From: a virus
Length of the DNA: 45,347 bases
Strand: one strand, 5' to 3'
Virus record (IMG/VR): IMGVR_UViG_3300006803_000028
Coordinates: 1-45,347 of that record
Shown: positions 17,271 through 28,083 of the stretch, piece by piece
Layout of the letters: each line of letters begins with the position of its first letter
How positions within the stretch are numbered: the first letter of the stretch is position 1
Program-made: the position numbers and the translations under genes
Notes under the pieces: generated by a model
Databases searched by the model: none
What the model was told of the DNA's origin: nothing
What the model saw: only the letters and a program-made list of their open reading frames with translations

Positions 17271-20200
17271 TTACTGACCTAAGGGTCCTATACCACCATC
17301 AACATTCTGAAGATCAGACCCTGCAATAAAAGTTTGATTTAATGAAGGCCTTAATGAAGATACAACTTTTTCTAAATCATTTAGACTTTTTGTTACTGTA
17401 GCTTTAGGGAAATTGTCAATACTTAATCTATCAGATCTATACTTAGCAGAAATCTCAATATCAAATTGTACAACATCTGAATTATTAGGATATAAATCAA
17501 AACCTATTCTTTTAGCATACGTTAAGTTTACTGTTGAGCCTGAGGTATCACCCCCGATATTTCCTAAACCACTACCTGTAGTTACACCAAAGTAATCAGT
17601 CATTCTATACTGAAATACTAAAGGAATATTTACAGAATTTTGTTGGCCAAAGTTTATAAGTTCTCTGGATTGTGAAGCATCACCGTCTACTTGAATATTT
17701 TCATGATTGTCAGAAGATATAAATAAGTAAGATCCACATGATTGCTGACCTAGTGTAAATTGATCAAAACCATCAAATGAAGTTTTTGCATTTCTGGAAT
17801 AACCTCCAGGTAATGCTAATAAACTAGGTATTGAAGTTATTGACGGACTAGCTTGAAATGGTTGAGTTGTATCAAAATTAATAAGAACACCCGTCGGAGT
17901 AGCTGCAAATGCAGATAAATCCGTAGCATTTTCATTTAAATAAATGCCTTGCTGTTTTCCAAAAGAATTTGTAGATTTAAGAGGTGAAAATTTAGATGCT
18001 CTAAACATTACTCTACTTGTACCATTACCTGCAACAGTACAGTCAACACCACCAGCAGCTGTAGCAGGTAATGTTGTAATATCACTAGTTAAAGATTCAT
18101 ATGCTGCTTTATATGCAGCATAATTAACTAAACTTGGGTGAGATATTGAAACAGATAATACATCATCAGTACCACCAGCAAAATTTGCTCTAGTTGTTGG
18201 TTGTCCTGTATTATCAAAACCACCACCCCATATAAATTCTGTTACGGGTGTAGCTATACCAGAGTCAGTTGATGCATTGTAAAAATTCTCGGCAGTATCT
18301 AAATTAATAGTAAAATTACCATCGGGATTTATATAACTATAAAAATCACCATCATTTGAAACATCACTAAATCTACTATAAATAAATTGATTTCTATTTT
18401 GGGAAGACTGAAACGGTGGTAATGAAACAGTCTGCCCATACTTTGTTGTAGATGTAACATCTGGGTTAGTTAATAATATAGGAGTAAGATCATATTTTCT
18501 AATTGTATCATAATCAACATCGTCTGCTCTGTATGTAGCCCTACCATTAGATTGATTTATAGCACTGTTATCTAACCATGAATATGTTGCTGGTAAAATG
18601 GTAGTACCATTATTAACGCTTCCAGTATTTGTACTACTGTATGAACCAGGATTTTCAGATTGTCTAACCATTCTTGATCTATTTCCAGAAATCCTGGCTA
18701 CTAATTGTAAAGTGGTTTGAGATTTATTACCAATTTGAATAAAATATGTTTTTGATACTATTGCTCCTCTAGGATCATCTAAACCTTTAACTTCTTGTCC
18801 ATAAAATCCAGCAAATATTTTAGTTACTGCATTCTGTCTTAATGGATAAGTATTACCAGTATCATCTACCAGCGTTGTTTGCATTTCACCTTGTGCATTA
18901 TTTAATATTTCTGCAAATAGATCTAATTGATTTTGCATTTCATTTAATTTAGTAAACAAATCAATCGGTGTTTGGTTTTCTGATAAAAAACCAGATGCAA
19001 TAACTGGTGTAGAGTGAGCATAATATGTTTCATTTGCAGTAAAAGAACTACTTAAATGAGTAGGTAATGCAATTGATTCTAAATTTTCATTTAATGCAAC
19101 CTGTGCCAGATCTTCTTGGTTTTGTGCAAGTATAGATTCTATAGCACTATCAGAACTTAAGTCGGCTGGAAATTCAACCCTAATAGGAGTACTATATTCA
19201 CTCTCTAATGGATTAGCTGGCCACCCTGCTTCTGAAATAGATTTTACTTGTATTTCTACTTGCTCTCCTTTTCTAATTGGAATATCTAATTGATTAATAT
19301 TTACTGAATCTGCATTATCATCATCAATAGGAGTCCATTCATATAAACCAGTTATTGGATTTTTTGTTCTAGGTCTTACAACACTATCTACAATTATATA
19401 GTTAGAAAATGCCCCTTGGCTAGTTCCACTGCCATCAGTAAATGTAAATTGATCAACCGGGTTAGCTGCACCATCAGCAGATAAGTATCTATATCTATAT
19501 TTAAATTTTATTATATCTTGTAAGCCAGTATCTGGAGCTGATTTTTCTTTTGGCATTGACCAAAATCCTCTTACTCTATACTTAGGCGTTATGCTGCTTA
19601 CTGAATTATCAGATGCAAATGAATCTATCTCTGTTACAACTGAAGAATATAATTTAGCTTGTGATGCCCTCTCAGTGATAAGACCCTGTAAAGCATTCTT
19701 ATCAGCATCTCTTGCTACTTCAGTTTTATAATTTGTTGTCTGTATTTTAGTTCTGCTTTGGGCAATAGCAACATCCAATTCGGATAATGTTGATTGAATA
19801 GTGTTCTTTTGATTATTTAAATCTTTTAGTTGTACTATTGCATCCGAATTACTAACTTGACCATTTATTAAAGCAACATTAAAATCATCGGAATTTAACA
19901 CTGGTGAATTAGGTATTAATCCTTCTCTACTTGTAGGAATCTTATCTTGTGCAAATGATAAAAGATACCTACCAAAGTCTACCGCATTCTGTTGATAATA
20001 ATCAGCTAATGATTCTTCATTACCAGCAGCATTAATAGTTGTTAGGTCATTAGTATAAAAACCACTACCGGGTGACCAATTAACAGCAGGCATTTTTGAA
20101 TCTGGATCAATCGGCTTAATAAAAGTAACACATCTTTCATTAAATCCAACAGTAACATCTACTTCAACATTATTATTTAATGAAGATCCTATTTTTAAAA

Positions 20201-21113
20201 TATCAGCACCAATTGAAATTGGCTTAGACCCTTCTTGTAATCTTACAGTTATTGAATTAGTGCTTGAATCAATTTGTGTAATTGTATATCTTGTATCAAT
20301 AGGATCAGAATTAACTTCTAAACTATCTCCAACTTTAAGTTGAACTGTATCAGCAAAATCAGCTTCAGCATCTGTATAAAATATCTTATTAAGTTTATAA
20401 AGTTTTTGAATTGTTGTTTGTTCAACACCGTTCACTGTTTCAGTTACACTCTCTTCTCCTATTCTTATTACACTAAAATTACCTGAATATCTTTTGTCTC
20501 TAGGAGGTAAATCTACTACAGCTTCATCTAGTACATAAGAAATATTTCTTTCAACTATTTGTTGCAAAAATGTATTGTAATCAATTTCAGAATTTCCATT
20601 ATATTGATCTTGAAAATAATTAACTTTAGTTTGTGAATTTGTATCTAAAATATATCTTTGGATTATTGCTCTCTCCGTATCAATCGGAGCTTGGCCTGTT
20701 ATATTAAAAGATACATAAAGTAAAGGATTAATTAATTCCTCAAAAAACCAATTAGGTTTAATATCAAATTGATTAACTGAATTAATATTAGTTAAGTCCT
20801 TAGCTTCTGTTGGTAGCTTAGCTAAAACTAATTTTCTAAATGTACCATCAGCTAATCTTATAGAGCTATCAGATCCATTAAAATTAGTAATTGTATTAAT
20901 GTTACTATTTAATCTATCTACAGAATTTTTTAAAAACCCAAAACTAGGAATAGTAATCCTAGAATTAGTTCCATCATTATTCTGTATGTTAACAGTTACA
21001 GAATCTCTGCTTGATGTAATAGCCTGGTTCACTTTCTCAAAGCTCTCCAGAGAATTGTTAAAAAGTCTTAACAGTTCTGGGAGTAAAGTTTGTATTGAAT
21101 TATTTTCAGCCAT
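17271..21113 (-). CDS. Giant virion structural protein (1280 residues) with internal coiled coil
   Basis: Unrecognised structural protein. The N-terminal 110 residues are helical and Asn/Ser-rich, followed by beta-rich regions. A clear coiled coil lies at about 420-500 (LKDLNNQKNTIQSTLSELDV and onward). A region of fibronectin-like appearance follows (about 510-640, with FKYRYRYLSADG and a GEQVEIQVKSISEAGWPANP strand pair). The C-terminal third carries tail-like strands such as VVQFDIEISAKYRSDRLSID. It is probably an elongated baseplate or side-tail component and is transcribed with the 704- and 1567-residue genes at spacings of 23 and 62 bases. No Shine-Dalgarno sequence precedes the ATG. 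No T4 counterpart can be named. Confidence 0.72.
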   Translation of the reverse strand: MAENNSIQTLLPELLRLFNNSLESFEKVNQAITSSRDSVTVNIQNNDGTNSRITIPSFGFLKNSVDRLNSNINTITNFNGSDSSIRLADGTFRKLVLAKLPTEAKDLTNINSVNQFDIKPNWFFEELINPLLYVSFNITGQAPIDTERAIIQRYILDTNSQTKVNYFQDQYNGNSEIDYNTFLQQIVERNISYVLDEAVVDLPPRDKRYSGNFSVIRIGEESVTETVNGVEQTTIQKLYKLNKIFYTDAEADFADTVQLKVGDSLEVNSDPIDTRYTITQIDSSTNSITVRLQEGSKPISIGADILKIGSSLNNNVEVDVTVGFNERCVTFIKPIDPDSKMPAVNWSPGSGFYTNDLTTINAAGNEESLADYYQQNAVDFGRYLLSFAQDKIPTSREGLIPNSPVLNSDDFNVALINGQVSNSDAIVQLKDLNNQKNTIQSTLSELDVAIAQSRTKIQTTNYKTEVARDADKNALQGLITERASQAKLYSSVVTEIDSFASDNSVSSITPKYRVRGFWSMPKEKSAPDTGLQDIIKFKYRYRYLSADGAANPVDQFTFTDGSGTSQGAFSNYIIVDSVVRPRTKNPITGLYEWTPIDDDNADSVNINQLDIPIRKGEQVEIQVKSISEAGWPANPLESEYSTPIRVEFPADLSSDSAIESILAQNQEDLAQVALNENLESIALPTHLSSSFTANETYYAHSTPVIASGFLSENQTPIDLFTKLNEMQNQLDLFAEILNNAQGEMQTTLVDDTGNTYPLRQNAVTKIFAGFYGQEVKGLDDPRGAIVSKTYFIQIGNKSQTTLQLVARISGNRSRMVRQSENPGSYSSTNTGSVNNGTTILPATYSWLDNSAINQSNGRATYRADDVDYDTIRKYDLTPILLTNPDVTSTTKYGQTVSLPPFQSSQNRNQFIYSRFSDVSNDGDFYSYINPDGNFTINLDTAENFYNASTDSGIATPVTEFIWGGGFDNTGQPTTRANFAGGTDDVLSVSISHPSLVNYAAYKAAYESLTSDITTLPATAAGGVDCTVAGNGTSRVMFRASKFSPLKSTNSFGKQQGIYLNENATDLSAFAATPTGVLINFDTTQPFQASPSITSIPSLLALPGGYSRNAKTSFDGFDQFTLGQQSCGSYLFISSDNHENIQVDGDASQSRELINFGQQNSVNIPLVFQYRMTDYFGVTTGSGLGNIGGDTSGSTVNLTYAKRIGFDLYPNNSDVVQFDIEISAKYRSDRLSIDNFPKATVTKSLNDLEKVVSSLRPSLNQTFIAGSDLQNVDGGIGPLGQ

Positions 21114-21136
21114 TATCTAGGTTTCAATTTTATTAT

Positions 21137-23251
21137 TTATTTGACTATATCATAAACAAAATTTAATACACCTTGTTCTGTACAAATTAAATCAATAATT
21201 GGCAGTGTGCTTAAATCAGTATTAGGAATAGTTGCAGCCAATTTACCATAAGAACCATTATTTAGTCTACTAGGTGAATCGGTATATATTTTTATGTTTC
21301 TTGATCCCATAAGAGGAACGTTATTAAATGTTAATCTCACAGTTTGGCCAGTTCTCCATTGGACACTTAAATCATCAATGAAAATATTTAAATCCCCACC
21401 TGCTTGATTTATAGTATCTAATCTTAGCATGTTTGTAAATGTTCCTAATTCTACAAAAACTCTAGGGTCTACTACATTTAAGTTTAAAGGGTTTGTTGGA
21501 TTAATTGGAAGATCACTAATATCTAATGGCACCATAAAATTATATTCCTGAACATTATTAGAAATATGAATTTGGTTCGGTGTGTTAGTATTTACAGTTA
21601 TACCAGTTCCTTGTCTAACCACGGAAGTGTTATATTGCAATGTTTCAGAAACTTCCCCATTTGCTAATGCCTGAATTTCATCTGAGTTTTTAGCAATAAG
21701 ATCCAACAAAGTAGTACTGCTTGCAAAAGCTAACGAAGCATTATCAACTTGTGTTTGTAAACTGTTAATCTGAGACTGTAAAAATGCAGATGTACTTACA
21801 GAATTTAAAGTATTTTCTACGGCAGCCAATCTAAGCTCAAGATTAGCTATCTCTACCTGCTGTCTTTGGAAAATTTGGGCAGATGATTGCAATTGAGCAG
21901 ATGCATCTGAAAATAATCCCATAGAAAAAGTATTATAATCATTTACAATAGTATCAATTCCTGATGTCCCAGGGGATGCATCAAATCTTAAATTAATCTT
22001 AAATCCATAACTATTACCATTTTGCCCAGTTACAACATTGGGTTTAAATTTTGGATATCTTTGAATGAACCCTCCATCTGTTGTAGGAGTTACATTATCT
22101 AGTAATAAAAGGCCATAAAGATTAGTTGTAGTATTAGCACTATTACTTAAATCTACCATATCATAATAAACCAATACTGCATTAAATTCAAATGATTCAG
22201 CTAAATCAGTTCCATTAAATTGTGGTATAGTACTTATAGCAGCATCTGTAGCAATTTGCTGATAATCATTAGGATTAAAATCTACACTAATACCATCTAA
22301 TTGGCTTCTTACGTATGCAGATCCATTATAACCAGATGGGTTACCGTAATCGGCAGGATATTTTATAATGTTAGCATTTAATACACTCGTAAAAGTTGTA
22401 GGCTCTGTAAAGTAAGCATCAGTTGTACTAGGTGGTGTTGACTCATTCATCCAGTTTGCATTAGGATCAGTATATCCTGCAGGACCTGGTCCTTGTAAAG
22501 GTTGGTCATAATCGTACCATGCCAATATATCTAAACCTTGCGGATGAATAGTTGCAGCATTTCTTCCTAATATAAATTCGTCTTTGCCTTGTATTTTTAA
22601 TGAAGGTTGATAGTTATTATCAGATATAGATTCAAAGAGGATTGTAGGTGTTCTACCTACTTCTGTCGGTACATTAATATATAATTCTGTATAAGCTTCT
22701 CCGGCCTTATCTACATTATTTACTATATCAATTTCACCAATATATTTAACTACTCTTCTATACTGTCGAGTACCCGTCGTTATTTCATCTTCTTCAACAA
22801 ACCTAGGGGTAGTTAAACCACTAACCTGTTCTAATGCAGTAGCTTCTCTAAACCTCATTGCACCAGTTTCCTTTAACCATTTAAAGAATACTCTTTCAGT
22901 TACAGATAAGTTTGTAGTGTTATCATAGTTAACATCGCTGATAATTAATTCTTCTAAATTTAGCGCGTAATTTTGAAGACTCTCAGTAAAATTAACATTA
23001 GGATCGCCTTTAAGACCTCCACTCCATATAGCACCATCAATAGTATCAAATTGCATATAATTTTCAAACTGACTAAATGTATTTGGATCTAACCTATCAA
23101 AATCTGGTAGATTAAGAAGCACAAACTTAGAAAAGACTAATTTAAGCTCGTCATTATTGAGAGTCCTAGATAAGTCTTTTGCGGCCGATGAGAACGTGTA
23201 AAATGTTCCACCATCAGCTTGGGGTGTCTTTATTAAGGGCGTTGTTGCCAT
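21137..23251 (-). CDS. Phage structural protein with GGTFYTFSSA N-terminal motif
   Basis: A 704-residue tail protein. The N-terminus contains ADGGTFYTFSSAAKDLSRTL (about 12-31) and FSKFVLLNLPDFD (about 40-52), a signature I associate with conserved structural proteins of aquatic tailed phages, although I cannot give it a function. The middle is beta-rich, a coiled coil spans roughly residues 450-530 (heptads around IFQRQQVEIANLELRLAAVE), and the C-terminal 170 residues form a compact beta domain. It lies just downstream of a small fibre gene and upstream of the 1280-residue gene. A role in the baseplate rim or in holding fibres is plausible. The gene is certain; the function is open. Confidence 0.72.
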   Translation of the reverse strand: MATTPLIKTPQADGGTFYTFSSAAKDLSRTLNNDELKLVFSKFVLLNLPDFDRLDPNTFSQFENYMQFDTIDGAIWSGGLKGDPNVNFTESLQNYALNLEELIISDVNYDNTTNLSVTERVFFKWLKETGAMRFREATALEQVSGLTTPRFVEEDEITTGTRQYRRVVKYIGEIDIVNNVDKAGEAYTELYINVPTEVGRTPTILFESISDNNYQPSLKIQGKDEFILGRNAATIHPQGLDILAWYDYDQPLQGPGPAGYTDPNANWMNESTPPSTTDAYFTEPTTFTSVLNANIIKYPADYGNPSGYNGSAYVRSQLDGISVDFNPNDYQQIATDAAISTIPQFNGTDLAESFEFNAVLVYYDMVDLSNSANTTTNLYGLLLLDNVTPTTDGGFIQRYPKFKPNVVTGQNGNSYGFKINLRFDASPGTSGIDTIVNDYNTFSMGLFSDASAQLQSSAQIFQRQQVEIANLELRLAAVENTLNSVSTSAFLQSQINSLQTQVDNASLAFASSTTLLDLIAKNSDEIQALANGEVSETLQYNTSVVRQGTGITVNTNTPNQIHISNNVQEYNFMVPLDISDLPINPTNPLNLNVVDPRVFVELGTFTNMLRLDTINQAGGDLNIFIDDLSVQWRTGQTVRLTFNNVPLMGSRNIKIYTDSPSRLNNGSYGKLAATIPNTDLSTLPIIDLICTEQGVLNFVYDIVK

Positions 23252-23273
23252 GTATATTCTTTATCTTTAATTA

Positions 23274-23933
23274 TTATGTAGTTGTATATCCTACTCCACC
23301 AACAACGTACCAAACGCCGACGCCTGATCCATTATCAATACATAAGAGATGTACACTTTCACCAATTTGGTTTAAATTTAAATTTGTTACAGCTACACCG
23401 GTAGTGTTATTACGCAATACCAAGTTTCCTGATACTCCATTAATTGTTACCAAACCACTCCCAGTAGTATATACAAAGAAAATTTCTTGTCCTATACTTC
23501 CATTAAATAATGATAAAGTTAAAGTGTTAGTTGTATCGGAATTTCCAACTCTGTTAATTGTATAAGGAGGGATAGCTGTTGTAGTTCCTATGTTGATAGT
23601 AGCAGGCATTGATTGCCCGATATCATCTAAAGTAACTGGATTAGTATCATTTCTAAATACACCACCACCGGTCATATTTAAATTTCCTGTCATCTTAACA
23701 TTTGTTAAAATATCGAATGTGCTTGCATTAATATCTAATAATATTGTACTTAAACCAACTCTTAACGCTTCTGATGAAAGATTTGCTAAATTGGTTATGG
23801 TACCAGCAGCAGGTGCAAAGTAAACCTCCATTGCATTAATTTCGCTGGTAAGAACATTAAAATTATCATTAATTACTAGTCTTGATCCTGATAAAGAATC
23901 AGTTCCTAAAATTTCTGTTACGCTAATTGCCAT
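23274..23933 (-). CDS. Small fibre/tip protein sharing the fibre head peptide
   Basis: A 219-residue beta-rich protein. Residues 1-30 read ISVTEILGTDSLSGSRLVIN followed by DNFN, matching the head of the 919-residue collagen-like fibre (ITIQEIIASDTIS ... NFNFD) in pattern: I-[ST]-x-x-E-I-[IL]-x-[ST]-D-[ST]-[IL]-S, then N-F-[DN]. The rest is Gly/Asn/Thr-rich with short strands and ends in GVGVWYVVGGVGYTTT. It is probably a short fibre or cap that docks on the same virion site as the large fibre. The start is one base from the stop of the 1380-residue gene, indicating tight co-translation. Confidence 0.68.
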   Translation of the reverse strand: MAISVTEILGTDSLSGSRLVINDNFNVLTSEINAMEVYFAPAAGTITNLANLSSEALRVGLSTILLDINASTFDILTNVKMTGNLNMTGGGVFRNDTNPVTLDDIGQSMPATINIGTTTAIPPYTINRVGNSDTTNTLTLSLFNGSIGQEIFFVYTTGSGLVTINGVSGNLVLRNNTTGVAVTNLNLNQIGESVHLLCIDNGSGVGVWYVVGGVGYTTT

Positions 23934-23934
23934 T

Positions 23935-26900
23935 TTATTTTGTTTGTTTTATATTTAAGATATTTCTATCTTTTTTATATTTATTCCCATTCGTATCAGT
24001 AAGTTCTAATGTTATCATATACTTTCCTGGGTCTTTAAAAAGATATGTTAGATACTTGCTATCAAAATATATATCAGCCACTGATGAGTTAGTAGTATTA
24101 GAGATAGTCCATCTTGGCTCTGCTTTACCAACTATTCTACATTTATCATATACAAACATAGCCCATGTCATAGGAGGTAACACTTTTCCATTATTAATAA
24201 ATAGAGCAGTATTCCATGTTGGGTTGTTTGATATGCTTTGGCTACTTTTATAAATTTTACTTAAACAATCAATGTTTCCACCTACTGGACTATCTTCAAA
24301 TGGTATATATCCTGATAGCCCATCTGTTGCAAACATACTGTCTAGAATACTTGTACTTGGTTTTGCCAATACTGTGCTTATATAACTTACATACAATGCA
24401 TGCCCTAATGGATTTGTATCTTTTACATCTGTCGCTGTTATTGCTGTCCATTCTGGTGCTAAAGTTCCACCACTAATGTAAGGTGCAATAAATCCCCACT
24501 CTGCATAAATTAATAAGTATAAATACTCTCTCATTAATAATGCTTGGAACTCATCGTTAGTATCACCAGGTTGAGGACTGTAACCAGAAATATCAAACAC
24601 TCCATTATTTATTGCCTCAGTCATAGCATTATATGTTGGACCATACGGCGATGTTTGATTAAATTCTGTTGGAAATGCACCAGGTAATCCAAATGTTGTT
24701 AAAGTATGTAAAGCATGTTCTAATACTTCTGTGATTTGTGATTCTGGTGAAACATTATCTAATTCCCAAATAAAATCAACGTTTGCATTAGTATCTCGTG
24801 TTTCATCCCAACCAACATAAGAGTCTAGTGGTGGATTATATGCAGCCATACTTTCATAGCCTATCATCTGTATAGTTTTCTTTGATCGTAATGATTGTAA
24901 GACAGCTGATTGTTTATTATAATTTATTCCAACACCATTAGGATCTAATATCATTTCATATACTCTTGCTATCTTCTTAACATATTCATCAGATACTTTT
25001 TCAGTTCCACCTAATGATGGTAAAGCTACTAATGTAGTTCCGTTTATTGAGAGTGATCTATCGAATGGTGGATATAATGTCGTTGGAGTTAAAGGGCCGC
25101 CTACATATTCTGTAGCACTACCAGTTCCTTCCGCACATATTCTAACACCATCAACATCAACCATGTCTATTGAAGTAAAATCACCAAATTTTCCATAATA
25201 TCGAGATACAGCTTGTACAAATATTTGACTACTTGCAGCATTCATCACTAAGTTATATACATATTTATTAATTACAGGATCAGTACTTACATTAAGAATG
25301 TCTACCGCATCACCTAAAGTAGTTACAGAAAAATCAAAGTATTCTAATCCTACTTTACCATCTTTATCTATAATCTTTAAATAAGTATTTGGTTTGATAG
25401 TACTAAATTCAAAAAATGCTGGGGTGTCACCAGTCGTGGCTGTCATATCCCACCATAAGTGATAACCATTATCCCAAGTACAGCTAAGATCATTTAAATT
25501 TTTCCATTGATAAGGTCCACTAAAACTAGCCTTTCCACTGTTTTGAAAATTCATTAGCTGAAAGTCTGTGCTTGTACCTATACCAAAATTATTAAGAATA
25601 GCATTTACTCTATCTAAGGATTCATATAAGCTTGGTGTTTCTTCATCCCATGTAGTTCTAGGTTCAATTGGTAAATCCCATAATGAACCATAGTCTTTCC
25701 AGGTATATTCACCTTCTTCACTCCAAGTATATTCTTTTTTCCTAGCTTGATACCATCCTGAATATTGTACTTCTCTAGCCTCAACACAAATTGCATCAAC
25801 CTGTATAGAAGAAGATATACTATTATACATATCAAACAGTTTTAGTTCTACTGAATAATTTCCAACATAAGGGAGTGTAATAGGTAAAGTATTATATTTT
25901 GCTACAGGACCTCTTACACTAAAGAAATAAGCAGGTGATACACCTGGATCTTCATCTTTATAAACAGTCCATTCTATTTCATCAATGTTAGCAAAGTTTA
26001 CACCATCCCAAGTATATAAAGTTTCACCTGGTTGTTGTACTGTAGTAAATTGGCCACCACTACTTGAATCTGCTAAAATTACAGAAGCTTTAAATCTACT
26101 AACATTATTACCATAACACCTAATAGAAGGTCCGAATGTAGCGTCATCAATTTGAGACCAATCAAACCATAACCAAGGATCAATTTGATTTTTCTTTTTA
26201 TGTACTATTTGATTAAATAATGATGTTGTAATTGTTTGAACAGTATCAGTAGCTGTAACTGTATGGGTAGCACCAGTAGAAGTAGCAGGATCTGTGAATT
26301 GGTAAATATCTCCAACATTAGGACCTTGTACATTAAAATCAAACGTAAAATAATCATTAGCATTACTTACTTGATTCCATGTACTACCTATATTATTCCA
26401 AGTAATATTATTAATGCTTGTATTCTTTAATGTTATTAAAGCTCCACTAGGAATACCTGGTTGATCTGGTAAAGATTTAGAAGATTCTCCTGGTACAAAT
26501 TCAGCCTGTGTTCTATTTAAATTTGGGGCATATCTTGCAAAATAAGAAAGGTACACACCAGCACAGTCTGAAACACTAACATTTCCACCATTTTGTAATG
26601 CGCCTAAAACACTATTAGGGTCTGGGCCAATTGGAGGAGGTGGTAAAATCTCACCTGGAACATAATCTACAATCATATTTTGTCCAACTGCAACCTTTCC
26701 AGCTTTAAGTGGAGCAACGTATGCATTACAAAAATCAATTACAGCTTGTCCAGTGACAGCGCCTATTTCTAAACAAAATTCATTAAAGTCTCTAAGGTCT
26801 TCTAAATATGTACATGACTTAGGACCTACTTCAAATGTTGCATTAATACCAGCTCTAATCGTGTTAGTATCATTTCTGCTTATTGTATTTGTAACTTCTA

Positions 26901-28077
26901 ATAAACCGAAGTAATCTGCTTCTGCTGTAATTCCTTGGATTCTTGCATTAAGTGGAAGATATTCATTTTCTAATTTTCTTTTTAATCCAAATAATTTAAT
27001 TAGAATTTCTTCAATAGTAAAATCTTGTAATTCTTCAGTCTTAGGTAAATCATCTTCAATAAAAGTATTAGGTACAATTCTATTAATTCTGTAAATAAGT
27101 TCAAATAAACTAGTCTTTCTAAAATTTTTATTAGGCAAAGTTATTTTCCTATCATCAAATTGAACAGTAGGAGAAAATAAATCAATAGTATTACTTTGGA
27201 TATACTTACCAAACTGCGCAGAGTTTGCATTTACATTTCTCCAGAATTCTTTAAGCTTTAAATTATTATATCCAAAAAACTTAATGGCATTTATTAAACC
27301 TTTATAGGAACCAATGAATGGGTAAATGCTACTACCCTCCATCATTATTTCTTTACGCTTTGTATTAATTTCTATGTAATTAGGTAAAGCTTCTTTTATA
27401 TTTGTATCTCTAAATACAGTACTATCTGATGCAATAACATTATAACCCATATTTTGAGTCATGACTCTTAATCGTTCATCTTCTTCAATACTTTCTGCAT
27501 AAACTGTAAATTTTGCAACTAAACTGTTTGTACAGGTATCTGTAATTTGTAATGTTCTTTTGTAAGTATCTTCATCAGCAGAACTAAATGTAATATTTAC
27601 TTGTAAAGCAGACGATATTATTTTATCTGTAATAATATACCCCTCTCCATCTACTGTTTGATTATCATCAAAATCTAAAGGTATCTTTAATTTTTCTACT
27701 TTAACTAAAGATGGACCATCAGGTTCTTGTACTAATGCCGACTGAGTCCCAGTATTAAAATCTTTATCAAATTGAAAAAGAAATATTTCTTTAGGAGTAT
27801 TAGTCTCCCAATCAACTACCCAGCCACAACCACCTTTCCCTGTAGGATCACCAGAACTTGGATCAACATAATCATGAGGTGATCCAAACTCAAAAGCCTT
27901 TGTGGTTGCATTTATCATTTTTTGCAAAATAAATATTTGCCCTACTTCAAATAAATCAATAGAAACCTGAGGAAGAAATATATCACCAGTCCACATGTCA
28001 GCAGTACTGTCATATTTCATGTTATAATTTTTCCCTTCCTTATCGAAGAAATATAAATGTTTCAAATTATTGGCCAC
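23935..28077 (-). CDS. Large baseplate wedge-type protein in the gp7 position, with PKD domains
   Basis: A 1380-residue protein encoded immediately downstream of the gp6-like gene (one small gene between), where T4 has gp7 (1032 residues). An N-terminal segment, IGSYKGLINAIKFFGYNNLK (about 254-273), resembles the GTKKGLxxALKxFGY motif of wedge proteins such as P2 gpI. PKD/Ig-like modules are visible near 740 (VGNYSVELKLFDMYN) and at the C-terminus (about 1295-1375, FKDPGKYMITLELTDTNGNK). A Trp-rich stretch between them contains YTWSEEGEYTWKDYGSLWDL. The start is GTG, the only non-ATG start I noticed, with a weak AAGAGA before it. The next in-frame ATG would lose 19 residues. Assignment as gp7-like rests mainly on synteny. 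Confidence 0.65.
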   Translation of the reverse strand: MANNLKHLYFFDKEGKNYNMKYDSTADMWTGDIFLPQVSIDLFEVGQIFILQKMINATTKAFEFGSPHDYVDPSSGDPTGKGGCGWVVDWETNTPKEIFLFQFDKDFNTGTQSALVQEPDGPSLVKVEKLKIPLDFDDNQTVDGEGYIITDKIISSALQVNITFSSADEDTYKRTLQITDTCTNSLVAKFTVYAESIEEDERLRVMTQNMGYNVIASDSTVFRDTNIKEALPNYIEINTKRKEIMMEGSSIYPFIGSYKGLINAIKFFGYNNLKLKEFWRNVNANSAQFGKYIQSNTIDLFSPTVQFDDRKITLPNKNFRKTSLFELIYRINRIVPNTFIEDDLPKTEELQDFTIEEILIKLFGLKRKLENEYLPLNARIQGITAEADYFGLLEVTNTISRNDTNTIRAGINATFEVGPKSCTYLEDLRDFNEFCLEIGAVTGQAVIDFCNAYVAPLKAGKVAVGQNMIVDYVPGEILPPPPIGPDPNSVLGALQNGGNVSVSDCAGVYLSYFARYAPNLNRTQAEFVPGESSKSLPDQPGIPSGALITLKNTSINNITWNNIGSTWNQVSNANDYFTFDFNVQGPNVGDIYQFTDPATSTGATHTVTATDTVQTITTSLFNQIVHKKKNQIDPWLWFDWSQIDDATFGPSIRCYGNNVSRFKASVILADSSSGGQFTTVQQPGETLYTWDGVNFANIDEIEWTVYKDEDPGVSPAYFFSVRGPVAKYNTLPITLPYVGNYSVELKLFDMYNSISSSIQVDAICVEAREVQYSGWYQARKKEYTWSEEGEYTWKDYGSLWDLPIEPRTTWDEETPSLYESLDRVNAILNNFGIGTSTDFQLMNFQNSGKASFSGPYQWKNLNDLSCTWDNGYHLWWDMTATTGDTPAFFEFSTIKPNTYLKIIDKDGKVGLEYFDFSVTTLGDAVDILNVSTDPVINKYVYNLVMNAASSQIFVQAVSRYYGKFGDFTSIDMVDVDGVRICAEGTGSATEYVGGPLTPTTLYPPFDRSLSINGTTLVALPSLGGTEKVSDEYVKKIARVYEMILDPNGVGINYNKQSAVLQSLRSKKTIQMIGYESMAAYNPPLDSYVGWDETRDTNANVDFIWELDNVSPESQITEVLEHALHTLTTFGLPGAFPTEFNQTSPYGPTYNAMTEAINNGVFDISGYSPQPGDTNDEFQALLMREYLYLLIYAEWGFIAPYISGGTLAPEWTAITATDVKDTNPLGHALYVSYISTVLAKPSTSILDSMFATDGLSGYIPFEDSPVGGNIDCLSKIYKSSQSISNNPTWNTALFINNGKVLPPMTWAMFVYDKCRIVGKAEPRWTISNTTNSSVADIYFDSKYLTYLFKDPGKYMITLELTDTNGNKYKKDRNILNIKQTK

Positions 28078-28083
28078 TGTCTC

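Noticed and set aside
25614-25835. Minus-strand 73-residue open frame in another frame of the 1380-residue gene
   Set aside because: Alternative frame inside a continuous structural gene, with no start context and no recognisable domain.
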